Shown here piece after piece: positions 45,301 to 56,325 of a DNA stretch of 64,000 nt. This stretch comes from Neofusicoccum parvum (Eukaryota; Ascomycota; Dothideomycetes; Botryosphaeriales; Botryosphaeriaceae): contig CP087215.1 of the NCBI GenBank assembly GCA_020912385.1, forward strand, positions 1,302,001-1,366,000, in the 5' to 3' direction. Position 1 is the stretch's first letter; the number at the start of each line of letters is the position of its first letter. Position numbers and translations under genes: made by a program. The notes beneath the pieces are model-generated. The model had not been told where the DNA came from and made no database searches. It saw nothing but the letters and a program-made list of their open reading frames with translations.

Positions 45301-47195
45301 TTGGTCCGTCGTGTGGAAAGGGCGCGGTTGGGGTGGGTGCGCGGTGTAGGAGATGGGCGGCGAGGGATCTTTGCTTGGGGCTGAAGCGATCGGACCGGAG
45401 CATGCAAGGACACAAGGGGGGTGGACAGTTTGGATCGGGACGTGAGTGCGGGCGGGGAGCGGAAGGAATCTTTCTCCTCGGTATTGGTCTGTGTGTCTGA
45501 GTATGGAGTCGACCGGGGTTTGGGTTGGGCAGGTTTCCTGCGGAGAGGGAGGACTTCACTACTGCACGGTTGTGGGGAAAGGAAGTGGTGGAAGAAAGAG
45601 AAGCGGTTGGATCCCCACGTCACGCCGCGGCGCGTGGTACGGCGGGGCCGTTGCAACCGTTGTAACCGTTGCGCCCGTTGTGCGGGTGCTTGCGTAGCTG
45701 GTTGCAGAAGCACACGCGGGAGGACAGCCGAAGGGAAACGGTCGGTCGGTCGGCATGCGGGGAGGAGAGGAGGAGGTGTGGTGGGACGAAGAGAAACGGA
45801 GGTCGAACTGGCGGCGGGCAGGGCGGGTAAACCGAGATGGCGGTATGGGCGGGCTGTAGCAGGCACATCATGTACATGGACGCGCTTCTGGTAATCCGAA
45901 GGGGAAGAGCTAGTGAAAGATCACGATCTGTTTCACGACGACTTGAGCGCGGAAGAGCGCGAGGAGGAAACAAAAGGTCACTGGATGTGAGGCAGACAGA
46001 CAGGGAGCGAGAATTCAACGCTGTTAAGGAATAAGAGGTACGTACAGGAAATACCACTTCAGTCAAGCCACACGCACACAACTGCACGCAAAGATTCTCG
46101 AAACAAGGAAAACTTCCCTTGGACTTGCAGCACTGTTGTAGAACAGCACCGCAATGCAGGAAATCGACGATCTCTCCAACCATAGGTCACACAAAATGTC
46201 AGCGAATGGGAGGCGCCAGTCTTGTCGAGAAGTGCCCCGCCGCGGAGTAACGTGATTGGCAGCCAAACGAGCAGCGTGCTCCTTGAGCAATGGGGAGCTG
46301 AGAGATAAATTACCGGAAGTTACTCCGGAGCAGTGCTGCTTAGCAGGGCTATGCAATTTCTTTTGGGAAGCAAGTCGCGAGGACATGGCAAGCTGATGGT
46401 GAAGAAAAGAATCGGGGCGCCTTTCGTCACTGGGTGCTTTTTTGAGAGAGAGAGAGATGAGGGCGCGGCGGGGCGCATCTCCGTTCTGGCGATCAGGCAG
46501 TGAAGAATTGATTGACATGACAGTGTGGGGGCTGAAGCAAGGTCCAGTTTCCATGCGTTTGATCATGGGTGGCACCGAGGAGGGAGAAAAGGGTTGGCAA
46601 ATCGCCGATAAGATTGCGGCTCAGCTCAGCTCTCTATTGCCGCTGACGTTCTCCGAGCAGCCGAGGACAGCCAACTCCGACGGGAACCATAACAATGCTA
46701 CGCAAACCGAATGCAGGGCTATTCTCGGCTTGCACAGGAGGCGTTGTCTTGCTAGCTGCCACCTGCTACGCGAAATTCGCGATTAGTGAAGGAAAAAGCA
46801 AAGTGAAAAAAGGACAGCTCGCATCCGCGTGCGCTGTCGATGATCGTCTGCAGCGTGCCGAAAAGGGAAGGGTCTCCGATGCTGAAGGCGAGCCGGTGTC
46901 AACTCAGCTGGGGACCGCCTTGGTGGCGAACATCATGATGCCCCTTCCCCACGGCAAGCAAAGCTAGCGCTTGGGACACCCGCACGGCGCTCGTGTTCTT
47001 CTGCAAGCCCTTTCACGGCCAAGCTTGTCCCACCTGATACCCCAACGCGTTTTGCTTCACCTGTCGTTCCGAACTCTCTCCTAAAACCGCAGCCTTGTGT
47101 GGAGTAACGAACCCTGTTCGTCCAAGCTGCAATTCCCCTGAGTTTGATCATTTGGTGAGTGATGATCAGGGAGGTTCGTTCGATCCGGCCTGCCC
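42303..47195. other. large gene-free stretch
   Basis: About 4.9 kb between the 3' end of the PAS gene and the 3' end of the EED-like gene. It contains a GTAT microsatellite (44655-44671), purine-rich patches and many overlapping short frames. The longest (about 188-220 codons near 43.1-44.5 kb) are Pro/Ser/Arg-rich and lack domain patterns. A long noncoding transcript cannot be ruled out. Confidence 0.45.
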
Positions 47196-49408
47196 TCAAT
47201 CCCACCTTCGGAACAAGCAGACCATTCCGTAATCTCCCACCGCAACCGCCCACTCTCCACCAACGCTCCAAGCAATCCGCCGCGTGCAGAATGTCATCTT
47301 GGGGATGATGATATTCTTGTGCGAGGGAACAGGCGCGAACGGGTCTGAAACGGCCCAAGACTTCTTGTTAGGTTTGCGAGTTGGACCTCCGTTTGAGTTG
47401 CTTGACTGAGCCGACGAACCCGTTGCCGTTGAGACGATGCCGCTTGAAGCATTGGATGCAATGCTCTCCTCGCGCTGCATTAGCATGCCACGGCCCATGC
47501 CCAATCCTGGCGCATCGCGTTCCGCACGTTTCCGCTTGTTAGGCACGCGGAAGACAGAATCAGCTCCGGGGGTGGTGGTTTTGCTGTCACCGTCCGTGGC
47601 TTCTTCTAGCCGCTGGAGATCCCACCACATGAACTTGCTCTTCTCGTTGCCAATAACAAGGATAGGATGTTTGTTGGGCATGTGGAAAAGGCTGAATCGG
47701 TTGTAAAAGAGGGACGTCACAGGCGTGTCGAATGACAGGAGCCGTTGAAAGCGCTTTCCAAAGGCTGAAGAGGTGCTGCCATACGCATCAGTGCTCTCTT
47801 CCGGGTTGCTGATTCCGTAAGCCTCATTCAGGCCAGCGGTAGATAGTGGAGGGGGTGGGCTGTTGCTGTTGAAGCCATCAATTTTCCAAAGGAAAATCTG
47901 GTTTTCTTTTGCAGATCTCGAGAGAACGAGATCGCCGTAGAAGAGTACGCTGGCACGTGTTAGTAGAGAAACACTACCGAACAGGTGCAATGTAGGGATA
48001 GGCCTAATGCGAGACGGGCTTTGTCTACTAACCAGTCAACCATGTCCGAGTGTATCTCGGTGCTAGAGAAGTGAGGATAGTGGATGATGTCAACTTTGTC
48101 TGTGCCGGTGTGCTGGTCCGGAAGCTCAGGTATGACCCACTGACTAATGGATTAGCAATCTATCTTCTCTTGATGTTTTGCAATACTTACAAGCTTGATG
48201 GCAGAATCCATGGCGCCAGAAACCAGGTACCTACCAGTGTGGTGAAACGACTTAGAAAGTCAGCTAGCGCGTCACGGAAAACAAACAAGGCACGTACGAT
48301 GGTGAGAACCCTGTCTCTGTGACCTTCTCGTCCACTGCATATCACGGGACATGGTTGCTTTGAGTACTTGGGATCCAGGTGCCATATCCGAATAGAATTA
48401 TCCTCCGAAGCTGATGCCAAGATAGCAGGGGAGAGTGGGGAGATGGCGAGGTCGTTGATGGGCTGAGGAAAGTCAGTGTGAGGTATAAAGGAATTCTTCA
48501 AAACAAAACTTACCGCACCATGGCCGCTCAAGGACTGCAATTTGATCAGCAACACCTCTGTATGTCAATTGTGAGGGAAACTTACTCTGACAAGTTTACC
48601 GGTCCGCACGTTGAGAACCCTAATAATGGACGAAGGGCTTCCTGCAACGCAAAGGAGCGGGTCCCCATTGTTGACATCTTGGGACCACACCAAGCTGTTG
48701 AGCAGCAGATCCTGGATACGATCAACGGGCGTTAAAACGAGGAGATCCGTTCTCGCCAAGCCTCACCTCTTCTCCGTCGCTGAACTCTCGGAGGATCTCG
48801 ATTGAATTGTCTTTCTCTACTACTGGGCGACAGACGAAGGTCTAAGAAAGTTAGAAGATTATCGCAATAGGGTCCAGGAAGCATAGACATCGGGGCGAGG
48901 AGCGCAGAGCAGTGCAAGATTTTGTTGCTTGGCGGGTTTGCATCTGTGGCGGGGGTGCAGAAATGTGTTGCATGGAATTATGGCGTCGCGCATATGCGGG
49001 GCTACTGCCTCATGACGCCGATCATCGGCATCTGGCTGACGACTAGGGAATGTAGTCCGAGGAAAGCAAACGTCTCTCCGTTCAAGCGAACAATGCTACC
49101 AGAGTCGTTGAAAAGGGTGCCTCACCTGTCGGCCGCCGGTGGCTGCGAAGACCGGATCAACACCAGGCGGCGTGTACGGGTAGAATTGGACGTCATATAG
49201 TCGAGTTTCAGAATAGGCTGTGGAGAATTAACCACCGGTCGGGGTGTGCATGTGAAGCCAGCATTCTCACCTTGGTCGTTTGTGGCGCTTATTGTTCTCT
49301 GTCCAGCCTGTGTCAGGCTACGCAAACTCGAGTTGGTGGCGGCAGGGGGATACAGACGTTGATGTGCACAGTGGACCTTAGGTAAGGAAAGTCACCGGCC
49401 GACGGCAT
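47196..49408 (-). CDS. Polycomb group protein EED-like, WD40 repeat (PRC2 subunit)
   Basis: I splice ten exons on the minus strand: 49358-49408 (tentative), 49271-49307, 49126-49217, 48767-48841, 48586-48711, 48514-48534, 48298-48462, 48191-48250, 48033-48139 and 47196-47949, giving about 495 aa. EED/ESC-type landmarks are the N-terminal Tyr-Asp-Val-Gln-Phe-Tyr-Pro-Tyr, Val-Phe-Ala-Ala-x-Gly-Gly, and a Gly-His-Gly-x-x-Ile-Asn-Asp-Leu-Ala repeat. Ser-Ala-Ser-Glu-Asp-Asn-Ser-Ile-Arg-Ile-Trp, Leu-Val-Ser-Gly-Ala-Met-Asp and Gly-Asp-Leu-Val-Leu-Ser-Arg-Ser follow. EED reads H3K27me3 and stimulates the methyltransferase EZH2/KMT6. The sixth exon is a 21-nt microexon; the intron at 48842-49125 is 284 nt, much longer than the others. 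The first exon and its GTCTGT donor are the weakest part. An insert of about 100 residues before the last repeat is fungal-type. Confidence 0.87.
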
Positions 49409-50760
49409 GGTGGAAGACGCGCTGGAGGGCAATGCAAAGAGAGTGACGCGTGGACGCGTTCCGAGACTAGCGGCTGCAGTATCCTTGCTCTTCTGCGGTC
49501 ATGATGTCACTCCTCCATGTGCGGAGGAGCGATTGAGTTCCAGGAGATCGAGGCCGTAAGGTTGCGGAGACAGCGTATTGCGGGTCGTCGTTTCCAGGCG
49601 AGGCGGTTGGGCGACGGGCGAGGTTGTCCAGTTGAAACCGGGTTAGCGCGCAGCTGTTGTGAAAAGCGCCTTCCTCACAGTTCCCACGTCTAGGCTACCC
49701 GGCGATTGAGAGGTCGCGCATCGAAAGTGGCACTCCCCGCCCCGCCTCCTCCGTCTTGCTCCTCCCATCTCCATCCATCTCCATCGCACCTCGCCACGCT
49801 CCCGACCTCGACCTTGCAGCCTTGCACAGATGGGTTGGAACAAACGGAATTGGCCATGTTGCATCATCTGCCCTCACTGACTCAGCTGAGTTGCCAGCAC
49901 CCCTGGGCCGACTGACACACTCCCCATTTCCGCCACCTTCCGAGACCACGGCACCGCTCTGTCTGCTGAGCGGCACGGCGCCTTTCGTTTCGCTGTAGCT
50001 CAATCTCAGGCGGTGCTTGTTTGGACTGCCAACTTACTTTCCGCCGCCCCTCACAAGGGTTCTGACGGCTTTGTACCGCGCTGTGCGCACTCCCACAACC
50101 GCTTTGAGCCACCCAAAATGGCTCTCTCCTCGTACGAGAGTCCTACGCTGCACCTGTCCGAGCCTGATCTCCGAAAGAGGAGCTTTCCAAGTTTGCGCTG
50201 CTGTCTTGCGGTGTGCGTAGCACTTCGTGTTCGCCGATCTCTACGCATCTGTACGTGTATACTTTGCGAATGTTTCCAGGCACTGATTGCACATGTTTCA
50301 ACCCCCGGGCCTGGTTCTGTCAGCCTTATGGCTACTGCAGGGATTGGTTCATGCACCTGGTCCTGAGTGGAGGTGATGCTGTTTCCACCTTCCATGCCGA
50401 CAGTAAGACATGCAACGACTGGATAAACGACCGGAATGAAGGCCTGATCAAGAAAGGCAGAGGATTGTAGACCTGCAACTGCGGTGCTAATCACATCTAG
50501 CAGTGTTTCACGGGAACAAGTGTATGGGCGGTGCCACGACACGACTCAGAAAAACAACCGTTTGAAGCTTGATTCGGCGGTAAAATTGCAGCCGGCCGAC
50601 GGAGAATGCTTAGTCTGGACGCAACACAAGGACACAAGGCCGGAATAGCCTTGTCCATATCTACGATGGCCGGCCCCCTTCGTCTGCGAGTCTGAAGAAG
50701 CTCAACCTCTAGCTCGGCCGTTCCATCTTTTGCTGCAGTCTCTCATTTCCTCGGGCCAAA
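49409..50760. other. divergent promoter region of the EED-like and glycosyltransferase-like genes
   Basis: About 1.35 kb. Pyrimidine-rich DNA occurs at 49.74-50.0 kb and again just before 50761. Short frames near 50.1-50.5 kb, one of them Cys-rich, are not supported by splice signals or composition. Confidence 0.45.
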
Positions 50761-52398
50761 ATGGCCTTCCTCGATGTCATGCCGTTCAATTCTTCTTTCT
50801 CGAAGCAGGCTTACTCACGCCTGCCCAATGGTGAAGACTGCGGCGAGCCGCCATCGCCCACCGCAAAGCCAGCAGTTCAATCATTCTGCTCTAGATATCG
50901 CTTCGTCTTTCTCGCCATCATTGTCTGTCTTTTGTTTGTTCTCTGCCTGCCGATCGTTCGCTATACCGAACTTCCCGACGCCGATTTGCTACACAAATGG
51001 GATCAAGAGCTCGAGGATAGCGCCAACTCCACAAGTATCGGACCCATCTTGGGCGCTGTAGCAAGTGCGAACAAGTTCTACTTCCCTCCAGTTGGCAATG
51101 AACACCGTCCGCACGTCGCGCCGTATAACCATCCGCCAGAAGAGAGGCCACGGACTCCGCTCTTCATCCCATTCACGCGCAACAATGACATGCTCCGACA
51201 AGCAGTGCTGGGTTGGATCGCTGCGGGCTGGCCCCGCGAGGATATCGTTCTCGTAGATAACACCGGCACGATGGACGCCAACAACGAAGGCATGTTGTCC
51301 CCCGACAACCCGTTCTACATCGACTATTCGCTCTATCGCGCGCGCTACGGCGTGTCCATCATCCAGACCTCAACACTCCTCAACTTCGCCCAGCTCCAAA
51401 ACTTCCTTCTCCACCTCGCTATCGCCGAAAAGTGGCCCTACTTCTTCTGGTCGCACATGGACGTCGGCATCGTCAGTGATGAAACTGCTGTCCCTTATAA
51501 ATCCTTCTACTCGCGCACACTCGACGTCCTTCACGACGCTACCTCCCCCCACCCTAACCCTAACATCACCTGGTCCCCCCGCGCATCGGAGATGCGCAAC
51601 ACGACGGGCAACTGGGCCATCAAATTCTTCGAATTCGACAACCTCTCCCTCATCAACGTCGCCGCCTGGCGGCGCATCGGCGCCTGGGACACCTTCGTCC
51701 CCTACTACAACACCGACTGCGACGCCTACGCGCGCATCCTCTTCCACGGCTACACCAAAGACTCCGTGACCGCCGGCCACATCTTCGACGTCGCCGACCA
51801 AGTCGCGCACAGCACCGCCGACCTCGAAGCCGCCTTCTTCCCGGCGGCCCAGCTGCACCTCAACGCCTCGGCCGCGGCGCAGCAGCTGGCGCAGTACCGC
51901 GCCGAGGCGGCCGCGCGCGCCGACCCGAACATGACGGCCGAGCGCCTCTTCACCGACCGCCCGCGCCTGCTGGACGACGCCGACAACCGGCCGGACTCGC
52001 CGCGCTTCCGCCGCCTGGAGCAGAGCCTGCGCGAGCTGCAGGACCGCAAGCTGGGCGCCGAGCGCAACTCGTGGCAGGACGCGCAGAAGGGCGGCCGCGG
52101 CCAGCCGTGGACGTACGACCCGCGCGGCTTCCAGAAGGCGTGGTGGGAGACGGCCGCGTACGGCCGGGACCTGTACACGAAGAAGTGGGGGACGCTGGAT
52201 TGTAAGCTGGAGGGCGTGAGCTTGGAGGATGCGTGGAAGAGCGAGTATCCCGAGGAGCAGGTGCAGCAGCAGCCACCGGTGGAGGTGAAGGTTGGCGAGG
52301 AGGAGGAAGGGGCGCCACAGGTGCAAAGAAGGGGGGCGGCGGGGGTGGAGAAGAGATGGGTTCAGAGGGCGAGTAGCGGGGAGTGGTATTTGGGCTGA
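50761..52398 (+). CDS. type II membrane glycosyltransferase-like protein
   Basis: Intronless gene of 545 aa. A short cytosolic tail is followed by one transmembrane helix at residues 47-66 and a lumenal domain, the layout of Golgi glycosyltransferases. The domain opens with a Leu-Phe-Ile-Pro-Phe-Thr-Arg strand near 133. It contains Ser-His-Met-Asp-Val-Gly-Ile (about 237) and Asn-Thr-Asp-Cys-Asp-Ala-Tyr (about 325), Asp-x-Asp-like sites that could hold Mn2+ and the nucleotide sugar. Several N-x-S/T sites lie in the lumenal part, and the last ~100 residues are charged and low in complexity. Many Pezizomycotina have this uncharacterised protein. The sugar and acceptor are unknown, and the transferase label is by fold pattern, not proof. 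Confidence 0.78.
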   Translation: MAFLDVMPFNSSFSKQAYSRLPNGEDCGEPPSPTAKPAVQSFCSRYRFVFLAIIVCLLFVLCLPIVRYTELPDADLLHKWDQELEDSANSTSIGPILGAVASANKFYFPPVGNEHRPHVAPYNHPPEERPRTPLFIPFTRNNDMLRQAVLGWIAAGWPREDIVLVDNTGTMDANNEGMLSPDNPFYIDYSLYRARYGVSIIQTSTLLNFAQLQNFLLHLAIAEKWPYFFWSHMDVGIVSDETAVPYKSFYSRTLDVLHDATSPHPNPNITWSPRASEMRNTTGNWAIKFFEFDNLSLINVAAWRRIGAWDTFVPYYNTDCDAYARILFHGYTKDSVTAGHIFDVADQVAHSTADLEAAFFPAAQLHLNASAAAQQLAQYRAEAAARADPNMTAERLFTDRPRLLDDADNRPDSPRFRRLEQSLRELQDRKLGAERNSWQDAQKGGRGQPWTYDPRGFQKAWWETAAYGRDLYTKKWGTLDCKLEGVSLEDAWKSEYPEEQVQQQPPVEVKVGEEEEGAPQVQRRGAAGVEKRWVQRASSGEWYLG

Positions 52399-53267
52399 GG
52401 TATGATGTAGAGCGGGCGTGTGGAGGTTTGGGGTGACCCGGTGCAACATGCAGGCGTTTTGTTTTCGCCGTCTCTTATGTACGGGTGGAATGCAGATATA
52501 GGCTCGGAGGTGGGTGGGCATTTTGAACGACAGACAGGCTGCAGAGGTGTGGTAGACGGTCGCTTCCTTACTGAAACTCCACGTCAATTGAGCATTTTTA
52601 CATATTCACGTCCCTGAAGATATTCCACCCGGTGAAAGTTATTAAAAAACTGTGCTTCTGGACTGGAAACTCAACCAATCACATTCGTACGGCTATGGAA
52701 TGATACTGCCTCTCCAGAGCCCTTAGTCATAACGCATAGAAGCTCGTTTTCGCATACAACCCTCGCTTCATCAACTATATCGAACATCTGCATTATACGA
52801 CTGAAAACTTTCGATCCTTGCAAGTCTATCAAAAGAAAAAGGCCCCTTCACCACACCATCCACCCTGATAAGCGCACGAGCTCGACCCAGCATTCCCGTT
52901 TACCCGAACCGTGGAGAAAAGTGAATCAAGCCCTAACAAACTGTGACGAGAAAGGAAACAATGATAACCCCGTTTGCTTTTATACTTCCAAACATAAAAG
53001 CTAAGCAAGGGGAAACGTGTATAATAGGGGGTTCCTGGAAGAAGAAAATCCACCGATGCAACGCAACACCCATCGAATATCGGATCTTAAACCGTTGTTG
53101 CTGATCATTTCTCCATCGTTGGAATCAACCAACTTGTAATCACTACCACCACCCCACCAACACCGTTCGTGGTGACCAACCGATTTTGCTCAGAAAACAC
53201 ATGTCAAGAAGCGAACCTCAATGGACAGAAAGAATGGGTACGTGTCTTCATGGGAAAAGCAGAGAAT
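52399..53267. other. convergent intergenic region
   Basis: Region between the 3' ends of the glycosyltransferase-like gene (plus) and the ArfGAP gene (minus), AT-richer from about 52.6 kb. No gene is seen. Confidence 0.45.
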
Positions 53268-55050
53268 TTAGCTGTTCAGGTAGTTCCGAATAGCGCCTGT
53301 GATGGTGATCAATCGTTAGCAGAGAAGTTACCAAATTGACCCTTCGAAAAGAAGGGAGCAGCAAGGGACAAACCCATACATACCCTGCAGCTTGGTTGCA
53401 CCCTCGCCCAGCAGGTTCGACAAATTATCCAGATCATCACCAGCCGTGATGCCAAACTTGCGTACGAAGTCCTTCGCCGCAGTCTCGAGGTCCCCGTAAT
53501 CGTCGCCAGCAGGACCGTCGTCCTCGGGCCGTCCGAAGTATGCGTTGCTGCTAATGGAGGTCGCGCCCTCGAAGCCTTGGAGACGGGTCTTGGCCTCGTT
53601 TTGTGCGGAGGGATCGAATGTGCCGCGGCCGAAGAACTCGTCGGAGGAGATACCTTTTTGCGTGCCAAACTTCTCGCGAGCGAACTTTTCTGAGTCTGTG
53701 GTTGGAGAGAAATGTCAGCTTACGGAGTTCTGCCAGGATTGAATGTTGTGAGGTGATTTTGCGACGTACCGTCGTCAACAGCACGGCTGGTAGATCCAAA
53801 TCCACCCATCTTCTTCGGCGCCGCAGCAGGCTTGCTGGAACCAACCTGGCCGAAGCCCAGTCTCGCAACACCCATACCCAAACGCTCGACATCCCCACTG
53901 TCGCGCTTGCCTATGGATCCAAAGCCACCGCGAGGGCTCACGGGAGTCGGGCTGACAATGTTGGTGCGGCTCTCTGTCTCCTTGGCCTTTGCGGCTTCCT
54001 CTGCGGCGGCGCGCTCGGCCTCGGCGTCGTAGCCAAGCTTCTCGATACGCTCGGCCTCCTCCTTTGCCTTGCGCTCCATCTCCTCGAAGTCTAGCCCGTC
54101 GCCACCGGCAACCACCTTCTTTGCGCCCAGCCCCTTCTTCTTCGCACCGAGAATGTTGGCCTTAGGCCTGGCAGTGGTGGTGGTCTTGCTTCGGACTGCG
54201 GACGCGGGAACGGCACGAGGAGCAGCGGGGGTAGATTCAGAGCCGGCGGAGAGCGGCGACTTGGAGCGCGCGGTGCCGTTGCCATTGGACGAAGCATTGA
54301 GGAAGGGCGAGCCGGTGCGGCTGCCAGCAGCGGGTGTGCCGGTGCGCGAAGGCGGGTTGCTAGGGCGCTTGATGGTGGGCTTGTCCCAGGATGAGAAGAA
54401 GTCGTCCTCATCACCGGCGGGAGTGTTGGAGCCGGAAGTCTCGACATCGGGAACGTCAGTGATGACCACCTCATTGGGGTACCTGGCTGGTGTCAGCGCC
54501 CATTGCAGCGGCGTCAAGGAGACAAATTGTAGCATACTGCTTCTTGTCCGCGGCAACCCTCCTGCTCAACTCCTCCTTGTACTTGGTGGCGGCGTTGGAG
54601 CTGTACTTGGCCTTGGGGTCCTTGCTGTTCAGGGCGGCGGTACCGCCGTGGGTCTGGAAGTACTTGGTGGCCGACTCGTTGCCGCCGACCTTCATGATGC
54701 GGAGCTGGTCCCATTGCCAGACTGCAGCAGTGTCAGCGGCGGCGGCGGGGCATTGGCACGGGTGGGCATACTGTCGAGGTTGGTGGAGCGCACAAAGGAG
54801 ATGTGCACGCCCATGTTACGGTGGTTCGCGGAGCAGTCGAGGCACAGGTAGATGCCGAAGGGCACCGACGACCAGGTGGGGTTCTTCGCGCCGCAGTCGA
54901 AGCATATCTGTTGCGCAGGCGGGAGTCAGCAGGAAGCGGCGCGGACAGCGGGCAGCGGGCGGGCGCTGGACAGGGGCGGCGGACCTTGTTTGCGGGCTTG
55001 GTCTTGAGCTTGTCGAAGATCTTCTGCGACTCTTGCTTGGTGGCCGCCAT
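53268..55050 (-). CDS. glo3: ADP-ribosylation factor GTPase-activating protein, Glo3/ARFGAP2-3 type
   Basis: Six exons on the minus strand: 54985-55050, 54772-54907, 54538-54721, 53770-54482, 53384-53695 and 53268-53296, giving 479 aa. Introns are 77, 50, 55, 74 and 87 nt; the first has a weak GTCCGC donor. The ArfGAP zinc finger is complete, with Cys24, Cys27, Cys44 and Cys47 (C-x2-C-x16-C-x2-C) and the arginine finger Arg52 after Ser-Ala-Asn-His. It is followed by Gly-Val-His-Ile-Ser-Phe-Val-Arg-Ser and Trp-Gln-Trp-Asp-Gln. The middle is basic, Ser/Ala-rich and coiled, and the C-terminal third has the Ile-Ser-Ser-x-x-Phe-Phe-Gly-type repeats that mark Glo3 and ARFGAP2/3. The role is GTP hydrolysis on Arf1 for COPI vesicle traffic from Golgi to ER. 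Confidence 0.95.
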
Positions 55051-55766
55051 GGTGCTGGCTGCGCGGGGGGCGCGGGCGGTGGTCTGCGGGTCGGGGCGGG
55101 CGGCGGAGGCAGCGGGGCGGGCGAGGAGAGGTGTGCTGGATGGATGGCGATTTGGCGATGGTGTTCAGCCCGATGGGTCTCGGGCGCAACCCTGGCCACA
55201 GAAGCCGCAAAGTGGCATGAATCGCCCCGGCCCACTCGCAGGCCTCGCACGTGATCGGCCCGCACATCGCCGCCGCATGTCGCAGCCGCTCCTTGCTTGG
55301 CCAAAACACCCCAGCCCTCACATCGCGAGCAGCGTCAATGGCAAGGCCCTTTCGCACGCGGCACACGCTGCTGCACACGGCCAGAGCGAATGCATCGCCC
55401 GGCGCCTGCATCAGCCCCGTCGGCTCCGTCCAGCCCACGTCTGACACTGGTGGGGCATTCATCCGCCGGCTGCTTTCCCCTCCGTGGTCATCAGATTTCT
55501 GCCTGGGTTTCCCGCTCTCAAACGAAACTTGAGAGGCTGCCACAGCCGCAGAGACGATCCTTCGCTCGGATTCTCCCGGTTCCGCGCGGGGGCGGGAAGC
55601 TATGACGCACCCGAGGAATCAAGCTGAAGCCTCTGGCCTGACGTTGAAAAATCTATATATGGGCTGTCCCGCGCCTAGCACTTGCCTCACCACGCTCCAT
55701 CATCAGGTGCCCAATTGGTCCTACTGAGCCTTCGAATCCGCTGTCGAATCACCACCGCCGATCACC
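55051..55766. promoter_or_regulatory. divergent promoter region, ArfGAP and MAPEG genes
   Basis: 716 bp between two divergent starts. A TATA-like TATATAT at 55654-55660 lies about 107 bp before the MAPEG start codon. The left half is GC-rich, with no TATA box on the ArfGAP side. Confidence 0.5.
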
Positions 55767-56325
55767 ATGTCTGCTGCCGCTGCTTCTCCGGGGCTGTTTT
55801 CAACCCTCCGGCCGTTTGGGCTGCCGCCCACCCCCATCGTCTCGCTCATTCTGACTTACGGCATCAACGTCGTCGCAACCCCACGCATGTACTACTCCGA
55901 CAAGCTGCTGGGCGAGAACAACGTGGATCCGGCCTCTCTCATCAACCGCGCCGAGCAGGAAAAGGGCGTCGTTAACCACGAGCGGCGGACAAAGATGATC
56001 CGCTCGAAAGCTGCCGCCGCTAACCTTGTGGAGAACATGCCTCTATACCTCGTCGCCAGCCTCGTCGGGTGGCTTGGCGGTGTCAAGCCCGAATATCAGA
56101 ATGCCTATCACGCTGTCTGGTTCCTCGGTCGTGTTGCGTACAAGTGGGCCTACTTGACCGGCAGGGGTGAGGCGAGAAGTGTCTTGTAGTACGTTCTCAT
56201 ATTTTCAGCAATAAGATTGAAATCACTGACAGTATCATAGTTGGGTGGCTAATCTCGCAAACTACACCATGTTGATAATCGGTGGAAACGCTCTCGATGC
56301 GAAGGTCTCTCTTTGGGCAGCATAA
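55767..56325 (+). CDS. MAPEG-family membrane protein
   Basis: Two exons, 55767-56188 and 56241-56325, give 168 aa. The 52-nt intron has a GTACGT donor, a CACTGAC branch site and a TAG acceptor. The protein has four hydrophobic segments. The family's conserved block lies around residues 80-100, where a Lys/Arg-rich segment runs into Ala-Asn-x-Val-Glu-Asn-Met-Pro-Leu-Tyr. It is equivalent to the Arg/Asn-His-x-Asn-x-x-Glu-x-x-Pro motif that binds glutathione in microsomal GST and leukotriene C4 synthase. The position that is usually His is Asn here, so catalytic glutathione use is uncertain. Size and topology fit MAPEG, in the ER or another internal membrane. Confidence 0.88.

Noticed and set aside
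50017..50470. Cys-containing short ORFs, looked at as a possible secreted peptide
   Set aside because: No signal peptide, several overlapping frames, and it lies in the divergent promoter region.
51370..52587. 405-codon minus-strand ORF
   Set aside because: It is the shadow of the glycosyltransferase-like gene; the sense frame has a TM helix and domain motifs.
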